A stretch of DNA of 64,000 nucleotides, taken from Picochlorum sp. 'celeri'. Its lineage: Eukaryota; Chlorophyta; Trebouxiophyceae. The DNA lies in contig JAACMV010000015.1 in assembly GCA_010909725.1 (NCBI GenBank), positions 124,001-188,000 on the forward strand, in the 5' to 3' direction. The translations under genes were made by a program, and so were the position numbers. Under the pieces are notes generated by a model. It saw nothing but the letters and a program-made list of their open reading frames with translations. It was not told where the DNA came from and did no database searches. Shown here one piece after another: positions 1-12,220 of the stretch (the first letter of the stretch is position 1; every line of letters begins with the position of its first letter).

Positions 1-1
1 G

Positions 2-1672
2 AATGCGCAACCAGGGGATCTTATCGAAGTAAAATCAGGCATTTACTTTCAGGGATCAGGAGCAGGGAAATCGTCCATCATTCCTCCAGACTTGAGTGTT
101 GACGAGAGGGGAAATGCAACAGCAAATAGGATTGATCCTCGTGAAAAGTCCCTCAAATCAAAAATTATGTCGAATGACAATGGTGAGGGGGATAAAGTTG
201 AGGATCTAATGGATTTGTATTATGAATTGGAAATGTATGGGTACGGCAGAATTGAAGAGGATGTACCTGTTCCTGCTCCAGCGCCACAGCCAGCGCCACA
301 GCCAGCGCCACAGCCAGCGCCACAGCCTGCGCCCAAGCCTGCTCCAAAACCAGCTCCCAAGCCTGCGCCCAAGCCTGCGCCCAAGCCTGCTCCAAAACCA
401 GCACCCAAGCCTGCTCCAAAACCAAGCCCCACTTCTGATGAAATCCCTGCAAAGGGGCCTGCTCCAGAGCCAACCAAGGATGAAATCCCATCAAAACCTA
501 CGATAGAGGAGGAGGAAGAAGCACCAGTACCAGAAATGGACTATGAGGACAGGTATGAGGACGAAGATGTTGCAGATCCAGAAGCTCCTGTTCAAGACCC
601 AACATCTCCCAAGCCACCCCCTTCACCTAGACCAGATGGTCCAAGCAGAGGCCCGTGGGTAGCACCATCAGGCTTTATAGATAACTTGCATGGAACTGTT
701 GAAGAGCCAATCACACTGTGTGGCCCAAAGACAGCAGTGTTCGATGGTTCCAACGGTGATGGTGGACTGTCTTCTGCAGCCATGAGGGTGATTCGTTCAT
801 CGCATGTACGGGTGAAGGGTTTCACACTGCAAAATGCTCTCAAGGGCCTTGATGTACAGCAGACAAACTCCTCAGAATTCTCAAACATCACCACACGGTA
901 TACGCTTCAAGAAGGCATTAGACTTCGTTACAACTCGACGTACAACGAGGTGACCGGATGCAATATTTCGTATACAGGCTTCTTGTGGGTGGGAATTGGA
1001 GAGGGGATGTACGTGGGGACAAGCACCAAGAACAGTATTGCCAGAAATCTCCCAGAAGATAGATCAGATTTCAACACGATAACATACAACCATTTCTGGG
1101 AAGGTATCACGGCTGAGAATATTGATCTTAAAGAATTTACAAGTGGAGGGATTGTTGCAAACAACACGTTCAATGGTTCCGCAATAGCTGGGCTGAACGG
1201 GGCAATTGCATGGGTTGCAATCAAAGGAAACAACTATACTGTTGTGAACAATACCGGTAGCGGTACTCTCCCTGGAGGACAAGGATTTAGAGTTCTTTTG
1301 AAACATGAAGGGCTCGCTGAAGAAAATATTGTCCTGAATAATACATGCTCAAACTTCAAACCTGGGTCATATTGTGTGTTCATTGATCCTCGAGCAAAGA
1401 GAACTCTGGTCAACTGCGACAACAAAAGGTCAGACGAGGCACTGTCTTCACCAGAAAAGATGACCATGGCATTTGATTCTAGCTCGAGGGTATGCAACTG
1501 CAATATAGATACTGTCTGTTTGACCCGCAGCTCTGAGAATAGAACTGTGTTCCTCAAGTCGGCTCGTGGCCCAACATCTTCAGAGTATGTGAGGCAGTTC
1601 TTTTCCAATGGATATCCAGTTTCAGATGCGCCTATGGATGAACCTGATGAATTTAGGCCAAGTTGGGATTAA
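2..1672 (+). CDS. Parallel beta-helix (pectate-lyase-like) protein with Pro/Ala-rich insert, 5' partial
   Basis: The frame is open to the first base of the window, so the protein starts upstream; the first in-window ATG is not the start. The N-terminal visible part (GDLIEVKSGIY) is the usual first coil of right-handed beta-helix proteins of the pectate-lyase type. It is followed by a polar stretch, a long PAPK/PAPQ repeat, and an acidic segment. The beta-helix then resumes (GPKTAVFDGSNGDGG, then Asn-rich coils such as HVRVKGFTLQNA and NEVTGCNISYTG). The low-complexity block therefore appears inserted early in the helix. No catalytic residues can be named. A secreted or cell-surface carbohydrate-related role is only an inference from the fold. 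The stop is TAA at 1670-1672. Confidence 0.7.
   Translation, partial: NAQPGDLIEVKSGIYFQGSGAGKSSIIPPDLSVDERGNATANRIDPREKSLKSKIMSNDNGEGDKVEDLMDLYYELEMYGYGRIEEDVPVPAPAPQPAPQPAPQPAPQPAPKPAPKPAPKPAPKPAPKPAPKPAPKPAPKPSPTSDEIPAKGPAPEPTKDEIPSKPTIEEEEEAPVPEMDYEDRYEDEDVADPEAPVQDPTSPKPPPSPRPDGPSRGPWVAPSGFIDNLHGTVEEPITLCGPKTAVFDGSNGDGGLSSAAMRVIRSSHVRVKGFTLQNALKGLDVQQTNSSEFSNITTRYTLQEGIRLRYNSTYNEVTGCNISYTGFLWVGIGEGMYVGTSTKNSIARNLPEDRSDFNTITYNHFWEGITAENIDLKEFTSGGIVANNTFNGSAIAGLNGAIAWVAIKGNNYTVVNNTGSGTLPGGQGFRVLLKHEGLAEENIVLNNTCSNFKPGSYCVFIDPRAKRTLVNCDNKRSDEALSSPEKMTMAFDSSSRVCNCNIDTVCLTRSSENRTVFLKSARGPTSSEYVRQFFSNGYPVSDAPMDEPDEFRPSWD
272..427 (+). repeat. Pro-Ala repeat (PAPQ/PAPK units) inside the beta-helix gene
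   Basis: A 12-nt unit encoding PAPQ, then PAPK, is repeated about 13 times in frame. The DNA copies are nearly identical in places, so length is likely to vary by replication slippage. The repeat encodes a stiff, disordered linker. Long open frames on the opposite strand here (Gly-Ala and Gln-Ala rich) are shadows of the repeat. Confidence 0.9.
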
Positions 1673-2041
1673 AGTGGTCTATTTCTCTCTCTGATTGACG
1701 CATCAAGACTCCACTCATCAATCAATTCCCCCACCCAAGAATGTGCCCAAGCCAATTGTGATGCATCATATGCTGATGATCAATCTATGAAAGACACGTT
1801 GATATGGAATATACATATGTTTTATACACTTCGGATATTTTGTTTATTTGTAAGGTCTCAAGAAAAGAAACAACTGATGGCATTTTCCACAGCAGTGGGC
1901 AACAGCAACTGCTCCCAAGAGTGGATCAGTTCCAAGTCATTTGGCCAACAAGCAGGGGCAGAGCATTGTCTGCAGAACTGAAACATGGTCGCAGCAAATC
2001 AATGACATTGTATATATATTCTGATATAATATATTTTCTCA
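1673..2041. other. Intergenic stretch, no gene seen
   Basis: AT-rich spacer between two plus-strand genes. It holds a TGTAA near 1848 that could serve the upstream gene. I see no conserved coding frame or RNA gene. Confidence 0.5.
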
Positions 2042-2749
2042 ATGATATTGGGGGAGATCGCGAACAGGAGGCACATATCCGTGCGACTGCCCAAAACATG
2101 TGGCAAGGTACCCACAAACGTAGTCCGGCTGCTGTGCCATAGATTGCCACGGAGAAGAAGAACGCAAGCTGATGGTAACTATTCTAGTATATCGATACGA
2201 TGCGAGACCTCAATGGTCCCCTTCACGCCGATTGAAAAGAAAGACAGCTATACGATGAGGTTGGTCCAACCTCATCCAGTGGCAGTCACACAGTACAGCT
2301 CCAGAGGGGATGGATATCTGGCATTAGGAGCGTATATGAGTGGAGACAACGATAGCAGCGAAAAATTTCCAGAGACACATCCCATCGTCATGACGTACAG
2401 GAAAACGGAGAATGGCTACAGGAAGACAATGCAGGTGTATCTGGATGGGAGCAGCAGGACCCCTCCTTTGCCAAAAAATCAGAGCGTGTACCTCGATATA
2501 GCCGGAGGTGAGGTGATCGCTGCTAAGAAATTTGAGGGGAATGCGACGCAAGAGGTATGCGAGAGAACCCTGAAGGAATTGCTCCAAGACCTTGAGGAAG
2601 ATGGCTTGGGTGTTGCATCATCCTTCAAAACCTCGGGTGATGTTAGTGATGATGGCTCTGGTTCTATTGATTTCCAACTAGCGCAGTATGGCCCACTGCA
2701 TTCTTTATCTCCAAGATTAAACGAGATATGGGTCAAAGTAAAAATTTAA
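2042..2749 (+). CDS. SOUL haem-binding family protein
   Basis: The 235-residue product matches the SOUL/HBP family from about residue 60. Family landmarks are the opening FTPIEKKDSYTMRLVQP, the region around SGDNDSSEKFPETHPIVMTY, the central VYLDIAGGEVIAAKKFEG, the helix ELLQDLEEDGLG, and the end AQYGPL..SPRLNEIWVKV. Such proteins bind haem or tetrapyrroles; in plants they occur in cytosol and plastids. The first 50 residues are Arg-rich with few acids, which fits an organelle transit peptide, but the compartment is inferred. The start is the first ATG of the frame. An insert of about 20 Ser/Asp/Gly-rich residues sits before the last strand. Confidence 0.8.
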   Translation: MILGEIANRRHISVRLPKTCGKVPTNVVRLLCHRLPRRRRTQADGNYSSISIRCETSMVPFTPIEKKDSYTMRLVQPHPVAVTQYSSRGDGYLALGAYMSGDNDSSEKFPETHPIVMTYRKTENGYRKTMQVYLDGSSRTPPLPKNQSVYLDIAGGEVIAAKKFEGNATQEVCERTLKELLQDLEEDGLGVASSFKTSGDVSDDGSGSIDFQLAQYGPLHSLSPRLNEIWVKVKI

Positions 2750-2886
2750 TCGGACGTCTCTCCCATATATGGCATATATATGCCTGCCAACGTCTACTAG
2801 TAGTGGTTTGAAAGCTGCGCGAGCAATAATGAAGCAATATGTATGTATTGTGATAGATTCAGTTAAATTTTGTATAAATATTTAAA

Positions 2887-3553
2887 ATGCTGCTACTCAC
2901 GGGCCCAGAACATCGAGATACGTACGACAATGGCCTAGTCCTTATGGGTGGGAAGAAACGTGTGACTGTACACGAAGAGGGCAGTAGCGAGACAAGACAA
3001 GGCACAGCATGGTGTGTATGGGATGGATCAATTGTGCTTGTTCGACATTTTGAAGCAGCGTTTGTTCAGGGTACTGTGTCATGTCCTGACAGGATCCTTG
3101 AACTGGGTGCTGGATGTGGAGTTGCTGGCCTAGGACTGGCAATCTTATTCGAAAACGCAAAAGTTTGCTTGACGGATATCCCTGATGCGCTTGATAGTCT
3201 GAGTAGAAATGTGCACTTGAACCCAACGGTTGCTTCTCGAGTGTCTGTATCTGCCTGTGATTGGACATGTCCCCCGCTTGACCTGCTACAGAAACCTTTT
3301 GATTTGGTCATTGCTGCGGATTGTGTTTGGCTTGAGGAGCTTGTGGAACCATTTGTGAAGACAATGACACTTATATCTCAATACAATCCCACCTGTGTTT
3401 TTCTTGAGCTATCAGAGTAGGACTCGAAGAGTTGATAGGCTGTTGTTTGACTCCTTGAGGCGAAACAGGTTTGTCGTTGAGGAAGTAGACATGGTCAAGC
3501 ACGAACCTCCGCGGGAAAAGATTCAATTATATCGATTACATATATATGAATAG
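2887..3553 (+). CDS. METTL21-type (family 16) protein methyltransferase, frameshifted near the 3' end
   Basis: The first 177 codons give a seven-beta-strand SAM methyltransferase: motif I LELGAGCGVAGLGLA, acidic LTDIP, and PFDLVIAADCVW, where family-16 enzymes carry a D-x-x-Y/W motif. These enzymes methylate lysines of cytosolic proteins. The frame stops at 3418-3420, but the family's usual C-terminus continues in another frame: SYQSRTRRVD, then FDSLRRNRFVVEEVD, then EKIQLYRLHIYE, ending at TAG 3551-3553. The two frames join if the run of five T near 3398-3402 has one T too many. This is either a real disabling indel or a homopolymer sequencing error. The last 120 bp are part of a duplicated block also present near 7.5 kb. 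Confidence 0.75.
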
Positions 3554-3690
3554 ATGGCAGTGTTTTACATTGGCTATGAATTTTTATTGACTAGCTGCGA
3601 TACTCTGTTCTGGAACCACCAGCACTCACACCAGTGGGTTACTGAGCAAGGGCTTTACACGATTGTGTACTGGATGAACACCTCATCCAG
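3431..3690. repeat. Left copy of a degenerate direct repeat (methyltransferase tail plus KARI tail)
   Basis: This block resembles 7477-7805 in the same orientation. The first half is the 3' end of the methyltransferase; the second half is the 3' end and terminator of the KARI gene. The best match, about 20 identical bases, is near 3562-3582 against 7617-7637. About 50 bp of the KARI tail are missing here. The two copies flank the permease gene. Confidence 0.8.
3566..3690 (-). pseudogene. Relic of the 3' end of the ketol-acid reductoisomerase gene
   Basis: On the minus strand this stretch corresponds to the last roughly 50 codons and 3' flank of the intact gene ending at 7636. It matches around the terminal VASQ region and the segment before it, with substitutions, small indels and an internal deletion. 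No upstream KARI sequence follows beyond 3690, so it cannot be expressed as an enzyme. It arose as one half of the duplicated junction described under the repeat. Confidence 0.75.
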
Positions 3691-4712
3691 TTAAGTTGAC
3701 CAATAGGGTTTTTATTTTTGGCACCTGCCTTGCATATCGTCTGGAATTTTCCTTTTATTCCCACACCTTGATCTTGCTATTTAATTGCAAAGTATGCCAA
3801 TGTGAACATCCTGATTTGGAGCCCTCAGCGCTACCTGGCATCTGCAAAAGCCAAAGGTGCCTTCTGACCATGGTGCACCATGATTATACACGTATGTGTA
3901 TATATCTTTGTCTAGAACGTATGATGATCATATTTCAGTCTGTACTCTGACGATGGAGGATTTTCGGGGGGCGCAGAAAGTGTATAATCATCAAGAGAAC
4001 CGCTTGTGTACCTGTCTGTGATGGGTTGATACCCACACCAAAATCCACCGCCACGGCCACGAGAATGCATGAAAATTTGATAGCACGTTTACAAAAACCT
4101 TTTGAAATGAGACAGCACGACGAGTATCAACTCAAAACGCTCTCCGGGATCGAATCGCATGCTGTATGCCTGTACAAGACACACCTGACCCATACTGGCG
4201 TCCCTGATGCACTGTTAGGGCTTGATGATGCATGAGGGTTTAGGGTAGCAATCCCACACCGAAAGTGTCAGTTTGAAGAAAAGCAAACCATTTGAATTGC
4301 AAAATAAAAATATTGCACGGGACTATAGTAGTGTTCAATTGATTACAAATCCCTACAAGGTATACACGAAACCAGTGGGGTACCTGCACCTCTTTTTGCT
4401 ATTGCCCTAGAGGTCTGAGGTTCAGAATCTTGCTCAAACGTTCACAAGAAGATACAAGCATAAAAAGGTGTGTTTTGGTCATTGTAATGGAAAATTGTGA
4501 GAGAAACATGGGGGTAGGGTTACATTTGACTTAAACCAGCTGTCAGTTGTGGAATACTCCACCGCGACCGATGCCGGTCTAGGCCGGTTCCCGACAGGTC
4601 GATAGGGATGCAGGTATAACCCTAGCGTTATAGAGTCTTGACTGAATGCTTGGGGCACTGGCGTAGGATCAATCGATAGTTATACGAATGTAATGTTGGA
4701 TGATGTTGTTTT
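3691..4712. other. Long intergenic stretch upstream of the permease gene
   Basis: I find no supported gene here. Two short ATG frames (about 80 and 70 codons) have no recognisable features. A pyrimidine-rich tract ending in CAG at about 4727 looks like a splice acceptor, so a 5' UTR intron or a small first exon of the permease gene could lie in this stretch. Confidence 0.45.
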
Positions 4713-7027
4713 TTGTTCTTCTGCAGTGTCAGATCGTGCGTCGAGATCATGGTCAGCATGAAGAGGCCTGAATTCAAGAAGCCTGAATTTCTTGATAGAC
4801 CCACCAGGGAGATTTTCCTGGGGGATTATGATTACAAATTCCTGTGCATGCCAAAGTTGAACCCTTGGTCCAAGAACAGCCGCAAACCTCAACCGACATA
4901 CGGCAAAGATGATTTTTTGGGCCTTATGCTGGCATTGGTGACGGGTCTGCAGCATTTCATGGCATGCGTCGGTGGGTACGTTCAAGAGATGCTTGCTACT
5001 TGTGAATGACAACAATGAATTGTTTATTACACCCAGATCCACTGCCATTTTGAGCGCACATACAATGTTTCCCCATTTGATTCATTGCTGTCATTCAAAT
5101 GTTTGAAAACGATGCAGTCTTAGATGATCAATCGATTCATTCACCCATCATGTATCCATGCAAATTGCAGAATTATTACCCCACCGCTGCTTATTTACAA
5201 CACAACTTTTGCAACATTTGGAGAGCGGGACAATGAAGTGGCGACATACCTTGTAAATGCTGCACTCATTGCCTCTGGGCTTTGCACCTGGCTTCAAGTG
5301 AGTTGCATTCCGCTCGGAAAGAGATTTCAGCTTGGAACCGGTTTGCTTTCAGTTATGGGGACAAGTTTCACATGGCTTCCCATCGCTCAGGAAGCGTTGG
5401 TATTGCAAGCAACCGAAGACGGAAGATCATGGAATGAAGCTTATGGCTACGTTCTGGGAACGTTTGCTCTGTTTTCGATTGTTGAGATGGCTATCGCCTT
5501 CATTCCTCATCGTGTCATGCGCCGTGCAGTTCCTCCTCTTGTATCAGGCGTTGCTATAAGTCTCATTGGCATTGGTCTTGTTGGCTCTGGAATTAAGAAT
5601 TGGGGTGGTGGTGTGTTCTGCGCAGATAACTTTAGGGGGATTTTACCTCCTGCGGAATTGGGTGATGAATGCTATGTTGAAAATGCAACAGCACCAGATG
5701 GTTTCTCAAGTGTTGGGACATGTTATGCCTCCCCAATCATCCCAAAGTGCTCCCCTGGAAATGGAGATGTTGTGGAGTTTTTCGGTCGAGGAGCATATTT
5801 TGGAATGGGATGGGCAGTGGCAGGGTTCATGATCCTGATTGAGCTCTTTGGTTCTCCATTCATGAGAAATGGTAGTGTTGTCTTAGGACTTTTGTTTGGG
5901 TAGGTTTTTGTTTTTGTGTATTGCCTATCATCTCCATTCAACCTTGCTCTTTTTGAGCCATATGACAATCTTATACGTTTGCTTCTCCTTCTTCTAATTG
6001 AGCATTGCTTTTGCTACTGAATTTGCAGCTGCTTCCTGTCCGCTGTCATCAAAGTAGATGGCAACAGTTACTGGACAACAGATATCATGGACAATGCTCC
6101 CGTGGTTACATTCTTGTGGACCACCACCTTCCCGTTGAAGATATATTGGCCTCTAATTATACCGTCCATTATTGCATACGTCATCACTGCTGTCGAGTCG
6201 ATAGGAGACATTTCAGCAACAGAGGAGGCCTCTGGGCTTTTCCCTGAGGGAGAAGAGCATGACAAGAGAATTCAAGGAGGTATTCTTGGTGACGGTGTGA
6301 GTACTCTCTTCAGTACTCTTGGAATGAGTACTCCAAATACAACTTTTTCACAGAATAACGGAGTGATCAGTCTGACAGGATGTGCTAGTCGTGGTGCTGG
6401 ATATGCTTGTGGATTTTTCCTGATACTATCTGGAATCTTTGCCAAGGTCGGAGCATTTTTCGTGTCCATACCTAATTGTGTTCTTGGTGGAATGACGACG
6501 TACGTTCACCGTGATGAATCAAAATGTGACTGAAAGAGTAGTGCATGATGATTCAATACAATTTTTAATGCTGCAGGTTCCTTTTTGCTAATGTTCTTGT
6601 ATCAGGCATTCGTGTGATCAGCATGAATTTCATTACCCGTCGGAATCGATTCATCATTGCCATGGCAATGTCCATTGGTGTTGGTGTCACGATTGTCCCC
6701 CAATGGGCTGCAAGTGCAAATGGACTGTGGCCTTTGGATCCAAACATGAGTGCTGGTTTGAGGGGTCTTCGCAGCACTGTCATCATAATTTTGTCGACAG
6801 GATATGCCATTGGAACTCTTATTGCCATGTTCTTACACCTGATTTTACCAGTGAGTGAAGAAGACAATGCCTCTGTCCGCGCAGTACGTCTGCACCATGC
6901 TGAGAAGGTTGATGACCTGATTAGTGAAGAGGATGCAAGCCACTCAAAAGCCGAGAGAAAGTCGAGCGAGGAGGATATAAGCCATCACTCCATGGTGAAG
7001 AAGGGAGATGAAACTGGAATTGTTTGA
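4713..7027 (+). CDS. Nucleobase:cation symporter-2 (NAT/xanthine-uric acid permease family)
   Basis: Four exons join in frame: 4713-4975, 5171-5899, 6029-6499 and 6577-7027, giving 637 residues with introns of 195, 129 and 77 nt. The first junction restores the family sequence LQHFMACVGG-IITPPLL; the last restores GGMTT-FLFANVLVSGIRV. The NAT signature QNNGVISLTG is intact, and about 12 to 14 hydrophobic segments are expected. Family members take up xanthine, uric acid or uracil with H+ or Na+; the residue after the signature Thr is Gly here. The start is uncertain: 4713 or the ATG at 4749, because a splice-acceptor-like CAG lies between them. The gene sits between two degenerate direct repeats, suggesting that this segment was inserted between the methyltransferase and KARI genes. 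Confidence 0.9.
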
Positions 7028-7476
7028 AACATGAAAACTCAAGGCCTATCGTGTATACTTTCGAATATCGAAAGTCTTGTAGAGTAATTTTAGCGCGTTT
7101 GTTTTAACTATGAAATCTTGACCATGCTGGGCAATGTGTTGCATCGTGCAATTTGCATGTACTTGAATTATTTCATCATTAGTGTTTGGGAATTATCTAA
7201 TAGCGTATTCGAACTAATTTCTTATTTCAATAGAGCTGTACATTATTGAGTTTGTAATAATAATGTGGCGCACCATGAGGAAAGGTACTCAAGGATTTCC
7301 CACCGACTTACATCTTCTCATCATGGCATGAGCAACTTTGAATTTATTTAATGATCAGGAGCTCCACTATTTTGGCATACCCAAGCATAACACCTCACAC
7401 ACCAACTCTGGTTGTCAATGGACTAATTTTGGCAACTTGTTATCACATGTCATGTCTGGCAGGAAGAAATTGTGGA
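7028..7476. other. Intergenic stretch downstream of the permease
   Basis: AT-rich sequence without a coding frame. It contains a short inverted stretch around 7060-7075 (TTTCGA..TCGAAA) that could fold as a hairpin just after the permease stop. Nothing else is recognised before the duplicated block begins. Confidence 0.4.
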
Positions 7477-9495
<2,019 letters not shown>

Positions 9496-9536
9496 AGTAG
9501 TTCAAAATGTTTGAAGTATTGGTTCAGATTAATTAA

Positions 9537-9737
9537 TTAATCGAAGAGGGGCGTATCGGTGGACTGAGCATTGCCATGTATGCATTCCCATATGGAGATG
9601 GGTGGTCTCGCCGCCGTCGATGTTCCAATCGGTCGAATGTCAATTTGATGGGACGGCAACCCATATCGCATGCCCTTGACAATCCCCGAAGGAATCATTG
9701 CATGCATTTGGCCTACTATAGCGCTGATTGGCTTCAT
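9537..9737 (-). CDS. Possible small protein, 66 residues
   Basis: An ATG-started frame lies just upstream of the KARI gene on the same strand and could be a small gene or merely leader sequence. It has no recognised motif and no intron signal. It fills most of the space between KARI and the divergent SET-domain gene, so its promoter would overlap theirs. I give it low weight. Confidence 0.25.
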   Translation of the reverse strand: MKPISAIVGQMHAMIPSGIVKGMRYGLPSHQIDIRPIGTSTAARPPISIWECIHGNAQSTDTPLFD

Positions 9738-9788
9738 CTACTGGCATAAAATCAGGAATAATGTGTCGGCTTGTGTGAGAATTCATGC

Positions 9789-11345
9789 ATGGCACATTTG
9801 AGCGTCATGGGGGCACATTCAACAGCTACAGTATTTTGCTCATGGATGGAGTCCATGCATATTATTTACAACACCCAAGCCATCAAAGTGATTGGATCGC
9901 AGCCGGGAGCCATGCTGATTGAGGCTGTGTCTGATGTGGATCAAGGAGAAACGTTGGCGTCTATTCCGAAAGAAGCATGCATAACAGTGTATACAACAGA
10001 GCTCACTGATATCTTGGCAGAAGAAGAGTTGGCAGGTGGGCTTGGTTTGGTGATTGCGGTGTGGTATGAGAAAGGATTGGGAAAGCTATCCAAGTGGTCA
10101 GGGTATCTCATGTCGATGAGAGAGAGGGAATACTTGCCAATTTTTTGGTCGGAGGAGGAGCTGAAACAGCTCCAAGGGACAGAGGTGTCTGGATGTACAG
10201 ATTCAGATAGACGGGATATTGAAGAGGATTACGAGCAGCACGTGGTGCCGCTGATGCAAAAGTATCCAGAAGCGTTTAAAAATGTATCAGATACGAGTCT
10301 AGAGGCGTTTAAAAATGCGGCATCTCTCGTGGCATCCAGGGCTTTTGCTGTGGATGAGGAACACGGAGATGGCATGGTGCCTCTAGCTGATGTATTCAAC
10401 CATAAAGTGTCCATCGTGAAACTGAGCGACGATTATGCAATCCACGGAGCCGAAGACACTTCCTCCGACAGCTCATATCACAGTGGAGAAGAAGAAGGAG
10501 GAGGAGAAGAGGAAGAAGAACATGATCATGATGATGATGATTCCACTGCAGGTCTACAACATTTGCCTTGCCCACAAGAAGATGAAGACTTCACCATGTG
10601 TGGTATGAAGCAAGCGAATCAGCTTCCATTACGCCTTCATATAGCTATTATTGATGATACTGAAAACGATTCCCTAAAGATAATAGCTGCTTCTCCAATT
10701 GAGCGAGGAAAGGAGATCTTCAATACATATGGAGAACTTGGCAATGCAGAGCTGGTGAAAAAGTATGGGTTTTGTGTACCTGAAAATCCCTTCACGTTCG
10801 TCAGTTTGGATAAGAGCTGTGTCTTTTCAGCAGTTGAAAATTTAGTCAAACGTACCGCCAAGCGCCGAAAGATCCAGGGGAAGAATGTGTACGGCTCTAT
10901 TCAGCAGATACTTGTGGAACAAACCATGCTTGCAGATGAGAGCGACGACGAGCCATTTCATCTTCATCCAAATGGATATATTAGTGTTTCCATCCTAGTA
11001 TACCTAATAACAATGATACATGGGCTCTGTGGAGTAGATGTTGATCCAGTGGAAGAGTTTCTAGCCACGCATGCCACAGAGGCACTCAACAACCCAGAGC
11101 CAGTGTCCATGTCATGGGCACTCTCCCACATCGAGAGTTCCCTCGTGAAGCAGCACCATATCGCTGATTCTCTGGTATCTGATATGACTCAAAATCTCAC
11201 AGACGCATTGATCGAAGCCACAGAACGGAGGCTGATGGGATATGGTCAGGCAGAAATGAATTCGGTCCAGGAGGCAGCCAAGATCCTTCGAGACTCTGAA
11301 ATAACCATTCTAAAGGACTTTCTTGCAACAATGAAACGTGAATAA
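9789..11345 (+). CDS. SET-domain protein lysine methyltransferase (SETD6/RKM4/LSMT class)
   Basis: The open frame begins further upstream with a TTG; the first ATG is 9789, giving 518 residues. The split SET domain of the Rubisco-LSMT class is visible: an N-terminal piece (IKVIGSQPGAMLIEAVSDVDQGETLASIP), the DGMVPLADVFNHK motif with the conserved Asn-His, and EIFNTYGELGNAELVKKYGF, where the GEL.N..L...YGF pattern is typical of SETD6-like enzymes. The C-terminal helical substrate-binding domain follows. These enzymes methylate lysines of non-histone proteins such as ribosomal proteins. An acidic insert of about 60 residues (Glu/Gly, His/Asp rich) separates the NHK motif from the second half of SET. 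Confidence 0.85.
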   Translation: MAHLSVMGAHSTATVFCSWMESMHIIYNTQAIKVIGSQPGAMLIEAVSDVDQGETLASIPKEACITVYTTELTDILAEEELAGGLGLVIAVWYEKGLGKLSKWSGYLMSMREREYLPIFWSEEELKQLQGTEVSGCTDSDRRDIEEDYEQHVVPLMQKYPEAFKNVSDTSLEAFKNAASLVASRAFAVDEEHGDGMVPLADVFNHKVSIVKLSDDYAIHGAEDTSSDSSYHSGEEEGGGEEEEEHDHDDDDSTAGLQHLPCPQEDEDFTMCGMKQANQLPLRLHIAIIDDTENDSLKIIAASPIERGKEIFNTYGELGNAELVKKYGFCVPENPFTFVSLDKSCVFSAVENLVKRTAKRRKIQGKNVYGSIQQILVEQTMLADESDDEPFHLHPNGYISVSILVYLITMIHGLCGVDVDPVEEFLATHATEALNNPEPVSMSWALSHIESSLVKQHHIADSLVSDMTQNLTDALIEATERRLMGYGQAEMNSVQEAAKILRDSEITILKDFLATMKRE

Positions 11346-11373
11346 AAATATAAAATATTTTCTGAATGAATGA

Positions 11374-12118
11374 ATGCCATATAGAGCCATGATTGCAGTA
11401 AAACACTGTCACTGCGTGACAAACCGAACTTTGGGCTTGTTTCAAACGCTCCCGAAACGAATCCCCACGGTAATCCAACCAAATCTATCTGTATGTAATT
11501 TTACTTATAAAACATTGGTCTGCATCCATTGTGCGTACGAGATCTGTGCTGTTTCTGAGCGATAAGACAATTGTCTGTGTGTGTGTTCAGCAGAAAACGC
11601 CTTTCATTGTAACGAGAGCGCGGGAAGATGGGGCTCCGGGAGAGCCCAAGAACGCAATTGCCATTCCAGAAGGTTTACGGACAGCGGGCTCGGTATTTGT
11701 CCTGGCTGGGTTTCTCAAGATTTTGATTGTGTGCTTTCCATTCTCCACAATGGCAATCTCCATGTATTTCCAAGGTCTGTGCGATTTGGGTACATGGGCT
11801 GCAATCAAGATGATACCCATTGCTGTAGGGATACTTGCGCTTGGTAAAGTCATCGTAGATAGAAAGATTCACGAGAGGCGATGGGCTGCTGGTGGTATTG
11901 CAGTTGCTGGGGTGCTTGCTCTGGTTTTGAGCAGATGGGCATTTGCACGCCCACGTCCGAGTCCTTTGGATCCCGCATTAGCTCGATATAGACAGTATGC
12001 ACAACAGGCTGCAGCTGCTGCAGCGAAGAAGGGAGAGCAGCAGCAACCAAAGAGGCAGCTTGATCCAAAGTTGACTGAGAGAGCTGCCCATTTGAAATCT
12101 CAAACACGGTTTCGATGA
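11374..12118 (+). CDS. Predicted organelle membrane protein with about three TM segments, unknown
   Basis: The main open frame has no early ATG, but a first exon 11374-11469 joins in phase to 11591-12118 across a 121-nt intron (donor GTAATC, acceptor TTCAG), giving 207 residues. The first 45 residues are basic, Thr/Pro-rich and poor in acids, as in transit peptides. Three hydrophobic segments follow (about residues 60-80, 88-110, 118-138), then an Arg/Pro region and an Ala-rich, Gln-rich helix ending in charged residues. I do not recognise the family. It begins only 28 bp after the SET-domain gene on the same strand, so the first exon is tentative. Confidence 0.5.
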
Positions 12119-12220
12119 TGCATGCGGCAGTTGTTATATTGTACTACTACTAATTAATATATAGATATTCATGAATATATGAGATGGAAAAAACAAATAG
12201 AACTAGAAAATCAAACCAAC

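Noticed and set aside
165..494. Minus-strand Gly-Ala and Gln-Ala rich frames
   Set aside because: They are the reverse reading of the PAPK/PAPQ repeat.
3696..4235. Two short plus-strand frames in the long spacer before the permease
   Set aside because: No motif, no splice support, and composition like the surrounding intergenic DNA.
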